The position numbers were made by a program, and so were the translations under genes. A DNA stretch of 64,000 bases, taken from Vitreimonas flagellata. GTDB taxonomy: Bacteria; Pseudomonadota; Alphaproteobacteria; Caulobacterales; Aquidulcibacteraceae. The stretch lies in NCBI RefSeq assembly GCF_004634425.1, contig NZ_SBJL01000002.1:372001-436000 (forward strand), read 5' to 3'. Below the pieces are notes generated by a model, which worked only from the letters and a program-made list of their open reading frames with translations, made no database searches and had not been told where the DNA came from. Below are positions 57,554 through 64,000 of the stretch, in pieces. The stretch's first letter is position 1. Each line of letters opens with the position of its first letter.

Positions 57554-58357
57554 GTGACCAGCTCTTTGCGCGACATCGCAGGATCGTTCGTGGCCGCACG
57601 CCAAGAAGCGCGCGCGCTGCCGGACTTTCCGGGGCAAATCCCCGCTGATTTGGCCACCAGCTACCGCATCCAGGACACCGCCATAGAATTATGGCCGGAC
57701 CAGGTGGTGGGCTGGAAGATCGGCAAAGTGCCCCCGCACCTGGTTGGCCCGCTGGGCGCCGAGCGCGTCTCCGGCCCTGTGTTTGCGCACAATCTCTGGA
57801 TCGCCAAGGCCGGCGAAGAGATTGCATTCCCGATTTTCGAGAACGGCTTCGCGGCTGTCGAAGCCGAATACGTCTTCCGCATCGGCGTCGACGCAGCCGC
57901 GGACAAGATCGAATGGACGCGCGACGAGGTCGCTGGCCTGATCGGCGCGATGCATATCGGCGTTGAAACCGCGGGCAGTCCGCTGGCGACGATCAATGAT
58001 CTCGGGTCCACCGTCGTCGCCTCCGATTTCGGCAACAATTACGGGCTCATCCTTGGGCCGGAAGTCGCCGATTGGCGCGCGAAGCTCGAAGCGGGCTTGA
58101 GCTGCGAGACGTTCATCGACGGCCAATCTGTTGGCAAAGGCGTCGCCAATGTCGATCCGCTCGATGCCTTGATCTTCCTTGCCAGCCACCTCGCCAAACG
58201 CGGTAAGCCGCTGAAGGCCGGCCAATACATCACGACGGGCGCCGTCACCGGCGTGCACGACATTCGCATCGGCCAACATTCACGCGTGAGCTTCAACGGC
58301 TCCGGCGATATTCTGTGCACGGCGGTGAAGGCCGTCGCGAATGGTCGGAGCGTCTAA
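57554..58357 (+). CDS. 2-keto-4-pentenoate hydratase-like protein (FAH superfamily)
   Basis: The start is GTG 57554 with GGGGAGG four bases upstream. The 267 residues match hydratases/decarboxylases of aromatic meta-cleavage pathways: YRIQDTAIELWPDQVVGWKIG, the metal ligands in FAAVEAEYVFRIG (Glu-x-Glu), HIGVETAGSPLATINDLGS, and the C-terminal GQYITTGAVTGVHDIRIGQH. It likely acts on a 2-keto acid. It overlaps the TRAP binding-protein gene by one base (TAATG), so the pathway substrate may be what the transporter imports. Confidence 0.82.
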   Translation: MTSSLRDIAGSFVAARQEARALPDFPGQIPADLATSYRIQDTAIELWPDQVVGWKIGKVPPHLVGPLGAERVSGPVFAHNLWIAKAGEEIAFPIFENGFAAVEAEYVFRIGVDAAADKIEWTRDEVAGLIGAMHIGVETAGSPLATINDLGSTVVASDFGNNYGLILGPEVADWRAKLEAGLSCETFIDGQSVGKGVANVDPLDALIFLASHLAKRGKPLKAGQYITTGAVTGVHDIRIGQHSRVSFNGSGDILCTAVKAVANGRSV

Positions 58358-59346
58358 TGATTTCGCGCCGCACGTTGTTGAGCACCGGCGCTGTCGCGAT
58401 TGCGGGCGGTGCGGGTGTCGCCGCCGCGAACGCGCCATCGGCGCATACGCTGACGGCCGTGGATGTGCATCCGCGCGATTATCCGACCGTTGAGGCCGTG
58501 CGCTGGATCGGTGATGAGATAGCGCGCGAAACGGACGGCCGGATCAATTTCCGGCTTTATCCCTCAGGCCAACTCGGCAACGAGACGGATACAGTGAACC
58601 TCGCACGCTTCGGCGTGCTGGATATTGCGCGCGTCTATCTGGGCGCTGTGAACAACATGTTCCCGGCGACCCAGCCGCTGGCGTTGCCCTACATCTTTCA
58701 CAACGAAGCGCACATGCGCCGCGTCGTCGATGGCGATATCGGCCGCGAGATTTTGGCGACGTTTGAGCGACGCGGCCTGATCGGCCTCGCCTTCTACGAT
58801 TCCGGCATGCGCTCGATGTACAATGCGCGCCACCCGATCCACACGCCGGAAGATATGCGTGGGCTCAAAGTGCGCGTGCCGCGCGCCGACATCTTCATGT
58901 CGATGCTCGACGCGATGGGCGCGAATGCGACGCCGATCCCGTTCGGCGAAGTGTTCACCGGCCTGCAAACGCATCTGATCGATGCGGCGGAAAACAATTG
59001 GGCGACGTTTCAATCGACGCGGCAATACGAAGTGGCGCGCTATTGGTCGGAGACCGAGCATTGCTGCGCGCCGGAAGCGCTGCTGCTATCGAAGCAACGC
59101 TTCGATACGTTCTCATCGCGCGACAAGGAATTGATCCTGGCGAAGGCGCAAGAATCCGTCGCGGTGATGCGTGGGCTTTGGGATACGAAGCAAGCGAATG
59201 CGCGCCAAACCGTGCTCGATGCCGGCGTGCAAGCAAACCAAGCCGACAAAGAGGCATTCCGCCGCGCCGTGGAGCCGATGCGGCGGCGCTATCTGGCCGA
59301 TAGCGCGATCGCGCGCGTGGTTCGGCGCATCGAAGCGCAAGCATAA
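58357..59346 (+). CDS. TRAP transporter substrate-binding protein (DctP family)
   Basis: The start ATG at 58357 gives 329 residues with a Tat-type signal (MISRRTLLSTGAVAIAGGAG, cleavage near AAANA). The DctP domain includes FRLYPSGQLGNETDTVNLARFG, LPYIFHNEAHMRRV, GLKVRVPRADIFMSMLDAMGA and GLQTHLIDAAENNWATF. Arg173 in KVRVP is at the position that binds the substrate carboxylate in SiaP-type proteins, so the ligand is probably a carboxylic acid. Delivers substrate to the DctQ/DctM pair encoded next. Confidence 0.92.
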   Translation: MISRRTLLSTGAVAIAGGAGVAAANAPSAHTLTAVDVHPRDYPTVEAVRWIGDEIARETDGRINFRLYPSGQLGNETDTVNLARFGVLDIARVYLGAVNNMFPATQPLALPYIFHNEAHMRRVVDGDIGREILATFERRGLIGLAFYDSGMRSMYNARHPIHTPEDMRGLKVRVPRADIFMSMLDAMGANATPIPFGEVFTGLQTHLIDAAENNWATFQSTRQYEVARYWSETEHCCAPEALLLSKQRFDTFSSRDKELILAKAQESVAVMRGLWDTKQANARQTVLDAGVQANQADKEAFRRAVEPMRRRYLADSAIARVVRRIEAQA

Positions 59347-59379
59347 GAACGTCGAAACGGCGAATTTGGGGAGGGAGTG

Positions 59380-59868
59380 ATGGCGGGATCAAATGCGCTC
59401 GCGGGCGTCTTCTCCGCGCTGGCCAAGGCGGCCATCGCCATCGCGGCGACGTCGCTCTGTGTGTTGGTGCTGGTGCTCGCATGGCAAGTGATCGGCCGTT
59501 ATGCGCTGAATGACTCGCCGGGTTGGACTGAGCCGGTCGCGTTGATCTTGATGAGTGTGGCGGCGCTGTTTGGCGCGGCGGTCGCGGTGCGGCGCGAAAG
59601 CCATTTCAATTTTCCGACTTTCGTTGAATCGGCGCCTGCGCCGTTGCGCGTTGGGTTCAAAGCGTTGGCGCGGCTGATCGCGCTCGCGTTCGGCGCGGCT
59701 CTCGCCTTCTACGGCGGCTATCTCATGCTGGATTCATGGGACATTCCGATGGCCGGCGCGCCGGCGCCGGAAGGGCTTTCCTACATCGGCGTCTGCTTGG
59801 GCGGCGCGTTGATCGCGCTCTTCGCACTCGAACGCCTGGTCGCGGGCGATCCTGAGAAGGAACACTAA
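59380..59868 (+). CDS. TRAP transporter small permease (DctQ family)
   Basis: The start ATG at 59380 has GGGGAGGGA upstream. A GTG one codon earlier would also be possible. The 162-residue product has four hydrophobic segments, with the DctQ-typical VIGRYALNDSPGWTEPVALILM after the first and ALFGAAVAVRRESHFNF. It ends 5 bases before dctM. Partners with DctM in sodium-driven uptake. Confidence 0.9.
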   Translation: MAGSNALAGVFSALAKAAIAIAATSLCVLVLVLAWQVIGRYALNDSPGWTEPVALILMSVAALFGAAVAVRRESHFNFPTFVESAPAPLRVGFKALARLIALAFGAALAFYGGYLMLDSWDIPMAGAPAPEGLSYIGVCLGGALIALFALERLVAGDPEKEH

Positions 59869-59873
59869 GCGTC

Positions 59874-61154
59874 ATGGAAATCGCTGTCCTTTTCGGCGTC
59901 TTCGCGCTGCTCTTGATCATTGGCGTGCCGGTGGCGTTTTCGATCGCCGCGGCGAGCTTGGCCTGTGTGCTCTATATGGGCCTCGATCCGATCGTGGTCG
60001 TGCAGCAAGTGGCGTCCGGCTTCGGCAAAGTGTCGTTGCTGGCCATTCCGCTCTTCATCTTCGCGGGTGAATTGATGCTGCGCGGCGGCATTTCGGAGCG
60101 ACTGATCTCACTCGCCTCCTCGCTGGTCGGGCATTTGCGCGGCGGCTTGGGGCAAGTGAGCGTGGTGGCGTCGACCTTGTTCGGCGGCGTGTCGGGTTCG
60201 GCGTTGGCGGACGTGTCGGCGATTGGCTCGACCATGATCCCGCAAATGGAGAAGCGCGGCTTCGGCAAGGATTACGCGGTGAACGTCACCGTGACGGCCG
60301 CACTCGTGGCGCTGTTGCTGCCGCCCTCCCACAATTTGATTTTGTTCTCCGCCATCGCCGGCGGCGGCGTTTCCATCGCCGACCTGTTTGCGGCGGGCAT
60401 CGTGCCGGCTTTGCTGCTGGCGGTCGGGATCATGGGCGCGGCGTATGTGATGGCGCGCGTGCGCAACTATCCGACCGAGCCATTCCCGGGATTCGGCGCG
60501 ATTGGCATACGCTTGATCGCGGCCATTCCGGGCTTGTTGCTGATCTTCGTGATTTTCGGCGGCATTCGCGCCGGCATTTTCACCGCGGTTGAATCCGCGG
60601 CGGTCGCGGTGATCTATGCGCTCTTGGTGACGCTGCTGGTTTATCGCGGCATGGGCTGGGGCGCGTTTACAGGCGCTGTGGCGCATGCGGCGCGCTCATC
60701 GGGCGCGGTGTTGTTCGTGATCGGCGCCGCCGGCGCGTTCGGCTGGCTGATGGCGTATCTGCAAATCCCGTCGATGGCGGTCGATGCGCTGCAGGCGATC
60801 ACGCAGGAAAAGCACCTCGTGCTGCTGCTGATCCTGGTGATCCTGCTGATCCTCGGCACATTCATGGATCTGGCGCCCATGATCATCATCTGCACGCCGA
60901 TCTTCCTCCCGGTCGCACGCGCGTATGACGTGGAGCCGTTGCATTTCGGCGTCATCCTGGTGCTCGCCGCTGGCATCGGACTGATCACGCCGCCCGTCGG
61001 TTCAGTGTTGTTCGTGGGCGCCGCCATCGGGCGCATACCGATCACTGAAGCGGTGAAATCAATCTGGCCGTTCTTCCTGGCCGCGCTGACCGTGCTGCTG
61101 CTGGTGACGTTCATACCTGAGCTGTCGCTGACACTGCCGGCTCTGTGGCGTTGA
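59874..61154 (+). CDS. TRAP transporter large permease (DctM family)
   Basis: A 426-residue integral membrane protein with about 12 hydrophobic segments. Family motifs: IPLFIFAGELMLRGGISERL, VVASTLFGGVSGSALADVSAIGS, ILGTFMDLAPMIIICTPIFLPVA and FGVILVLAAGIGLITPPVGSVLF. It forms the transport channel, taking a carboxylate from DctP with a sodium gradient. Last gene of the four-gene unit starting at 57554. Confidence 0.95.
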   Translation: MEIAVLFGVFALLLIIGVPVAFSIAAASLACVLYMGLDPIVVVQQVASGFGKVSLLAIPLFIFAGELMLRGGISERLISLASSLVGHLRGGLGQVSVVASTLFGGVSGSALADVSAIGSTMIPQMEKRGFGKDYAVNVTVTAALVALLLPPSHNLILFSAIAGGGVSIADLFAAGIVPALLLAVGIMGAAYVMARVRNYPTEPFPGFGAIGIRLIAAIPGLLLIFVIFGGIRAGIFTAVESAAVAVIYALLVTLLVYRGMGWGAFTGAVAHAARSSGAVLFVIGAAGAFGWLMAYLQIPSMAVDALQAITQEKHLVLLLILVILLILGTFMDLAPMIIICTPIFLPVARAYDVEPLHFGVILVLAAGIGLITPPVGSVLFVGAAIGRIPITEAVKSIWPFFLAALTVLLLVTFIPELSLTLPALWR

Positions 61155-61262
61155 GGCGTCGCAGAGATGGTGAAGCGGACGTAAACAACACGCCCGCACA
61201 CCATTCCTTTAGCGATCTTGTGTAAGCTTTGGTGTTGGCAGCTTCCATCACCAGGGCTCAGA

Positions 61263-62039
61263 ATGACCGCCGCTTGCGAAGGATGCCGTGGCGGTGCGCT
61301 GTTTGAGACGCCCATCACCATGGCGTTTCACCCCATTGTCGATGTCCGATCCAAGCGTACGTTTGCGTACGAAGCGTTGGTGCGCGGAGAGGGCGGACAA
61401 AGCGCCGGCGCGATCCTGGCGGAAGTGTCGCCAGAGAACCGCTACGCCTTCGACCAGAATTGCCGCGTGAAGGCGATTGAGCTTGCCGCGGACCTGAAGC
61501 TCGCCGCCGAAGACGCGTTTCTTTCGATCAATTTCCTGCCCAACGCGGTCTATGAACCGCGCGCCTGCATCCGCCTCACGCTGGCCGCGGCGATGCGCAC
61601 GGGCTTCCCGGTGCAAAAGATCATCTTCGAATTCACCGAAGTTGAGCGTCTGGATTCCACGCACGTGCTCAACATTTTGCGCAGCTATCGCGCGATGGGA
61701 TTCAAGACGGCCATCGACGATTTCGGCGCCGGCTATGCCGGACTTGGCCTGCTTTCCGAATTCCAGCCGGACTTCGTCAAGCTCGACATGGACCTCATTC
61801 GCGGGATCGAGAAGAGCGGTGTGAAGCAGACTATCGTGCGCAACACGCTGACGATGCTGAAAGAACTGGGCGTGTCCCCGATTTGCGAAGGCATCGAGAC
61901 CATCGGCGAATACGAAGCGCTACGCGAGCTGGGCGTGGATTTGATGCAAGGCTATCTGTTCTCGAAACCTGGTCTTGCGAGCTTGCCTGCCCCGATATGG
62001 CCGCAAGCTTCGCCAGCAGCTTCGCGCGCGATCGCGTGA
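61263..62039 (+). CDS. Stand-alone EAL-domain cyclic-di-GMP phosphodiesterase
   Basis: From ATG 61263 the product is 258 residues, essentially one EAL domain. All key catalytic motifs are kept: Y-E-A-L-V-R-G, the Asn in SINFLPNAV, FEFTEVER, DDFGAGYAGLGLL, the Lys in FVKLDMDLIRGI, CEGIET and MQGYLFSKP. It should hydrolyse cyclic-di-GMP to pGpG. The N-terminal MTAACEGCRGGALFE has a Cys-x2-Cys that could be a small sensor or metal site. No GGDEF domain is attached. Convergent with the TetR gene, 4 bases apart. Confidence 0.9.
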   Translation: MTAACEGCRGGALFETPITMAFHPIVDVRSKRTFAYEALVRGEGGQSAGAILAEVSPENRYAFDQNCRVKAIELAADLKLAAEDAFLSINFLPNAVYEPRACIRLTLAAAMRTGFPVQKIIFEFTEVERLDSTHVLNILRSYRAMGFKTAIDDFGAGYAGLGLLSEFQPDFVKLDMDLIRGIEKSGVKQTIVRNTLTMLKELGVSPICEGIETIGEYEALRELGVDLMQGYLFSKPGLASLPAPIWPQASPAASRAIA

Positions 62040-62043
62040 AGCG

Positions 62044-62655
62044 CTAAGGCTTCACGACCCGTTCCAGCACTTTCAGCACGCTATCCGCGCCTGCCAAGCG
62101 CGACTCCATGCTTGCGCCGAAATGCTTGTCGAGTTTGCCTTCGAGCAAGAGTGTGGCGAGGCCGTGCACCATCGACCATGAGGCGAAGATGAGCGCGTGG
62201 TCGCGTTCGCCTGTGCGCGCGATGGACACTTCGTCGACGATGTTCACGAGCACATCGAAGGACGATTGCGCGCAGGCCATGGCCTCTTCGTGTTTGTCTT
62301 CGCGCACGAGTTCGGAGCGAAACATCAGTTTGAAATGCGCAGGATTGCTGAGCGCGAATTTCACGTAGGCGCGACCGAGCGCGTGGTAGCGGCAAGCAGG
62401 ATCAGCGAGCCCTTCGGTGGCGGCGAGGCTATCGGCGCGCAGGCGCTCGAAGCCTTCGGCGACGATGGCGGCGAGGATGGCTTCGCGGTCGGGGAAGTGA
62501 TGATAGGGCGCCTGGTGACTGACGCCGGCGCGACGCGCGACCTCGCGCATGCTGAACCCTTCGAGCCCCTCAGCCGTAAGCAAATCCAGACTCGCGTCGA
62601 GCAGCGCGCGGCGGGGTTCGACGGTGCGCGGGGCGGGTTTGGTCGCTGCTGTCAC
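62044..62655 (-). CDS. TetR-family repressor of the adjacent efflux operon
   Basis: The chosen start is GTG 62655, giving 203 residues with the HTH (EGFSMREVARRAGVSHQAPY, then HHFPDREAILAAI) about 15-60 residues from the N-terminus. A longer frame reaches 62775, but it would run through the operator palindromes. The C-terminal ligand domain has FALSNPAHFKLMF and SWSMVHGLATLLLEG, typical of the TetR_C WHG group. It diverges from the RND adaptor gene and is its likely repressor. The start lies very close to a possible -10, so the mRNA may be leaderless. Confidence 0.85.
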   Translation of the reverse strand: MTAATKPAPRTVEPRRALLDASLDLLTAEGLEGFSMREVARRAGVSHQAPYHHFPDREAILAAIVAEGFERLRADSLAATEGLADPACRYHALGRAYVKFALSNPAHFKLMFRSELVREDKHEEAMACAQSSFDVLVNIVDEVSIARTGERDHALIFASWSMVHGLATLLLEGKLDKHFGASMESRLAGADSVLKVLERVVKP

Positions 62656-62677
62656 GAAAACATCTTTCGCTAAAGGC

Positions 62678-62710
62678 TTGACAGTGTCAAGTTTCGACCT
62701 GACACTGTCT
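62678..62710. promoter_or_regulatory. Paired TetR-type operators
   Basis: Site 1 TTGACA-G-TGTCAA (62678-62690) and site 2 TGACA-C-TGTC(T) (62700-62710) are palindromes with the same TGACA core. Their centres (62684 and 62705) are 21 bases apart, two helical turns. Together they also form a perfect long inverted repeat with 10-base arms. This arrangement fits two TetR dimers bound on one face of the DNA. TTGACA on the minus strand could serve as the -35 of tetR, giving autorepression. Confidence 0.65.
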
Positions 62711-62765
62711 AGCGCGTTCACGCCGAATTCGATCGCCGGTTCCAGATTAAGCTTGTGAATGCTGA

Positions 62766-62778
62766 ATATTGTCAATAT
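62766..62778. promoter_or_regulatory. Third palindrome near the efflux gene start
   Basis: ATATTG-T-CAATAT (62766-62778) is a perfect 6-base-arm inverted repeat lying 24 bases before the GTG of the adaptor gene. It is AT-rich and differs in sequence from the upstream pair. It may be part of the promoter or bind a different regulator. Confidence 0.35.
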
Positions 62779-62801
62779 GCTTCACCGCAAATAGGTGGCC
62801 T

Positions 62802-63827
62802 GTGCAGAAAGCGGCAGTTTTTCAAACCCTTGCATTGGCCGTGAGCGCTTTGGCGCTGGCTGCCTGCGGCGCGGCTGAGTCCGATGCGCCGGCCCAGGCC
62901 GAAGGCCCGCTGGTTCAAGTGGTCGAAGTGGCCTCCGCCTCGGCGGCCGGCGCCATCCGGGCGAGCGGCCTGGTCGGCTACAAGCGCGAACCGCAACTTT
63001 CCTTCACGGCGCCAGGCATCGTCGGCGATCTGCTGGTGGATGCCGGCGACAGCGTGCGCCGCGGACAGCGCCTGGCCACGCTGCGCCGGACCAGCGGCGG
63101 CGCGAATGTGGATGAAGCCGCGCTCGCGCGCGCCAATGCCGAGCGCGATCTGGCGCGCACACAAGAACTCTACGATCGCGGTTTCGTCTCCGAAGCGCGC
63201 TTGGATGATGCGCGGCTCGCGGTGCAGCGCGCGAGCGATTCATCGGTGCTTGTGGCGCCAGCAGACGGCGTGATCCTGCGCCGCGCGGCCGAGACGTCGC
63301 AGACCGTCAACGCCGGCACGCCGATCCTGGTGTTTGGCGAGACGCGCTCGGGCATCGTCGTGCGCGCGCCTGTCGCCTCGTCCGAGGCGTCGCGCATTCG
63401 CGTGAATGATCAGGTGCAAGTGCGCGTGAACGAATTGGGCGTGACGCGCACGGGCCGCGTGGCGCGCGTTGGCGCCAAGGGCAATGACTCAACCGGCGCG
63501 TTCGAAGTTGAAGTTGAGATCGCGGATGCTTCGGGCTTGCGCTCCGGCATGGTGGCGGAAGTGGAGATTGCGGCGACGCCAGGTGCGGCGGCGACGGCGA
63601 CCTTGATGGTGCCGACGCTGTCGCTGCTCGATGCGCGCGCAGATCAGGGCATTGTGTTTGTCGTGGACGCGCAAGGCGTGGCGCGGCGGCGCGCGGTGAC
63701 GACCGCTGGCGTAACGCAAGCTGGCGTTATCGTGATCAGCGGGCTGGAGCCTGGTGATCGCGTGATCTCGGCAGGCGCTGCCTATGTGCGCGACGGCGAG
63801 ACCGTTCGTATCTCGGCCGGCACATAA
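62802..63827 (+). CDS. RND efflux periplasmic adaptor lipoprotein (MFP)
   Basis: The start GTG 62802 (AGGTGG upstream) gives 341 residues with lipobox LAAC22. The membrane-fusion protein layout is clear: barrel-sandwich hybrid start PQLSFTAPGIVGDLLVDAGD, then SVRRGQRLATL, a helical hairpin (AALARANAERDLARTQELYD), the returning lipoyl strand VLVAPADGVILRRAAE, and the beta-barrel/proximal domains (GMVAEVEIA, VISGLEPGDRVISAGAAYV). It links the RND pump encoded next to an outer-membrane channel, not visible here. A TTG at 62769 is a less likely start. Confidence 0.9.
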   Translation: MQKAAVFQTLALAVSALALAACGAAESDAPAQAEGPLVQVVEVASASAAGAIRASGLVGYKREPQLSFTAPGIVGDLLVDAGDSVRRGQRLATLRRTSGGANVDEAALARANAERDLARTQELYDRGFVSEARLDDARLAVQRASDSSVLVAPADGVILRRAAETSQTVNAGTPILVFGETRSGIVVRAPVASSEASRIRVNDQVQVRVNELGVTRTGRVARVGAKGNDSTGAFEVEVEIADASGLRSGMVAEVEIAATPGAAATATLMVPTLSLLDARADQGIVFVVDAQGVARRRAVTTAGVTQAGVIVISGLEPGDRVISAGAAYVRDGETVRISAGT

Positions 63828-63830
63828 AAC

Positions 63831-64000
63831 ATGCAGGCCATTACCCGCTTCTTCGTTGATCGGTGGCAATTCACCGCGGTGCTGTTTGCGCTTTTGATCG
63901 CGCTCGGCTTCGGCGCGATCCAGGCGATTCCGAAATCGGAAGACCCGATCGTCGAATTTCCGGGCGTGGCGATCGCGGTCGTGCTGCCGGGCGCGGACGC
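63831..64000 (+). CDS. RND efflux transporter, N-terminal part (cut by window end)
   Basis: Starts at ATG 63831, four bases after the adaptor stop, and runs off the end. The visible part (MQAITRFFVDRWQFTAVLFA, a first membrane helix, then IPKSEDPIVEFPGVAIAVVLPGA) is the standard N-terminus of AcrB-type inner-membrane transporters. Pump specificity cannot be told. Confidence 0.88.
   Translation, partial: MQAITRFFVDRWQFTAVLFALLIALGFGAIQAIPKSEDPIVEFPGVAIAVVLPGAD

Overview
This 64 kb window is GC-rich chromosomal DNA from a Gram-negative bacterium, most likely an alphaproteobacterium. The hints are a glmS-linked GnnA/GnnB pair for a 2,3-diamino sugar lipid A, a metal-type KdsA, TRAP transporters and many Tat-type signal peptides. 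An assignment to the Caulobacterales/Hyphomonadaceae group would be a guess. I saw no tRNA, rRNA, CRISPR array or insertion sequence.

Layout. 0-6.4 kb: tail of a probable glycosyltransferase, a LysR regulator, kdsA, UDP-xylose synthase, a GST-fold protein, an orphan RibD-type deaminase and gpmA. 6.5-19.8 kb: sugar-nucleotide and envelope genes (phosphomannomutase/phosphoglucomutase, ugd, pgi, a MepK-like/LdtD-like murein pair, glmM, glmS, gnnA/gnnB-like, apt, galE). 19.8-24.5 kb: an accessory stretch with a lipoprotein, a membrane-linked alpha/beta hydrolase, a Tat-exported unknown, a small XRE regulator and a receiver domain without its phosphoacceptor. 24.5-42 kb, all on the minus strand: a surface polysaccharide locus. 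42-49 kb: unknown exported proteins, an O-antigen ligase-like protein, UDP-glucuronate 4-epimerase, an AGE-family epimerase/isomerase and manC. 49-56 kb: a lipoprotein subtilisin, a SIMPL protein, transketolase, transaldolase. 56-64 kb: galU, pgl, a hydratase-like gene with a TRAP transporter, an EAL phosphodiesterase, and a TetR-controlled RND efflux operon running off the end.

The polysaccharide locus is the highlight. Gmd and Rmd would make GDP-D-rhamnose from the GDP-mannose supplied by ManC. Wzm/Wzt is an ABC exporter whose ATPase has a C-terminal extension of the glycan-binding type. Between them and the downstream transferases sits a 1975-residue protein that joins, in one chain, a methyltransferase, a kinase-like domain, about 280 residues of coiled coil, two tandem GT4 domains and a GT2 domain. 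The first three parts match the plan of the O-antigen chain terminator/ruler WbdD; the tandem GT4 part resembles the polymerase WbdA. The same operon encodes a lipoprotein with a bulb-type (mannose-binding) lectin domain, a fold known from lectin-like bacteriocins that bind D-rhamnose LPS. A short 4,6-dehydratase and a WbpV-like reductase at the two ends could make UDP-QuiNAc for the adaptor. I read the locus as an ABC-dependent D-rhamnan-like O-antigen with a fused polymerase-terminator.

No computation could be run. Domain calls rest on motifs read by eye, and starts were chosen from motif position and visible ribosome binding sites.
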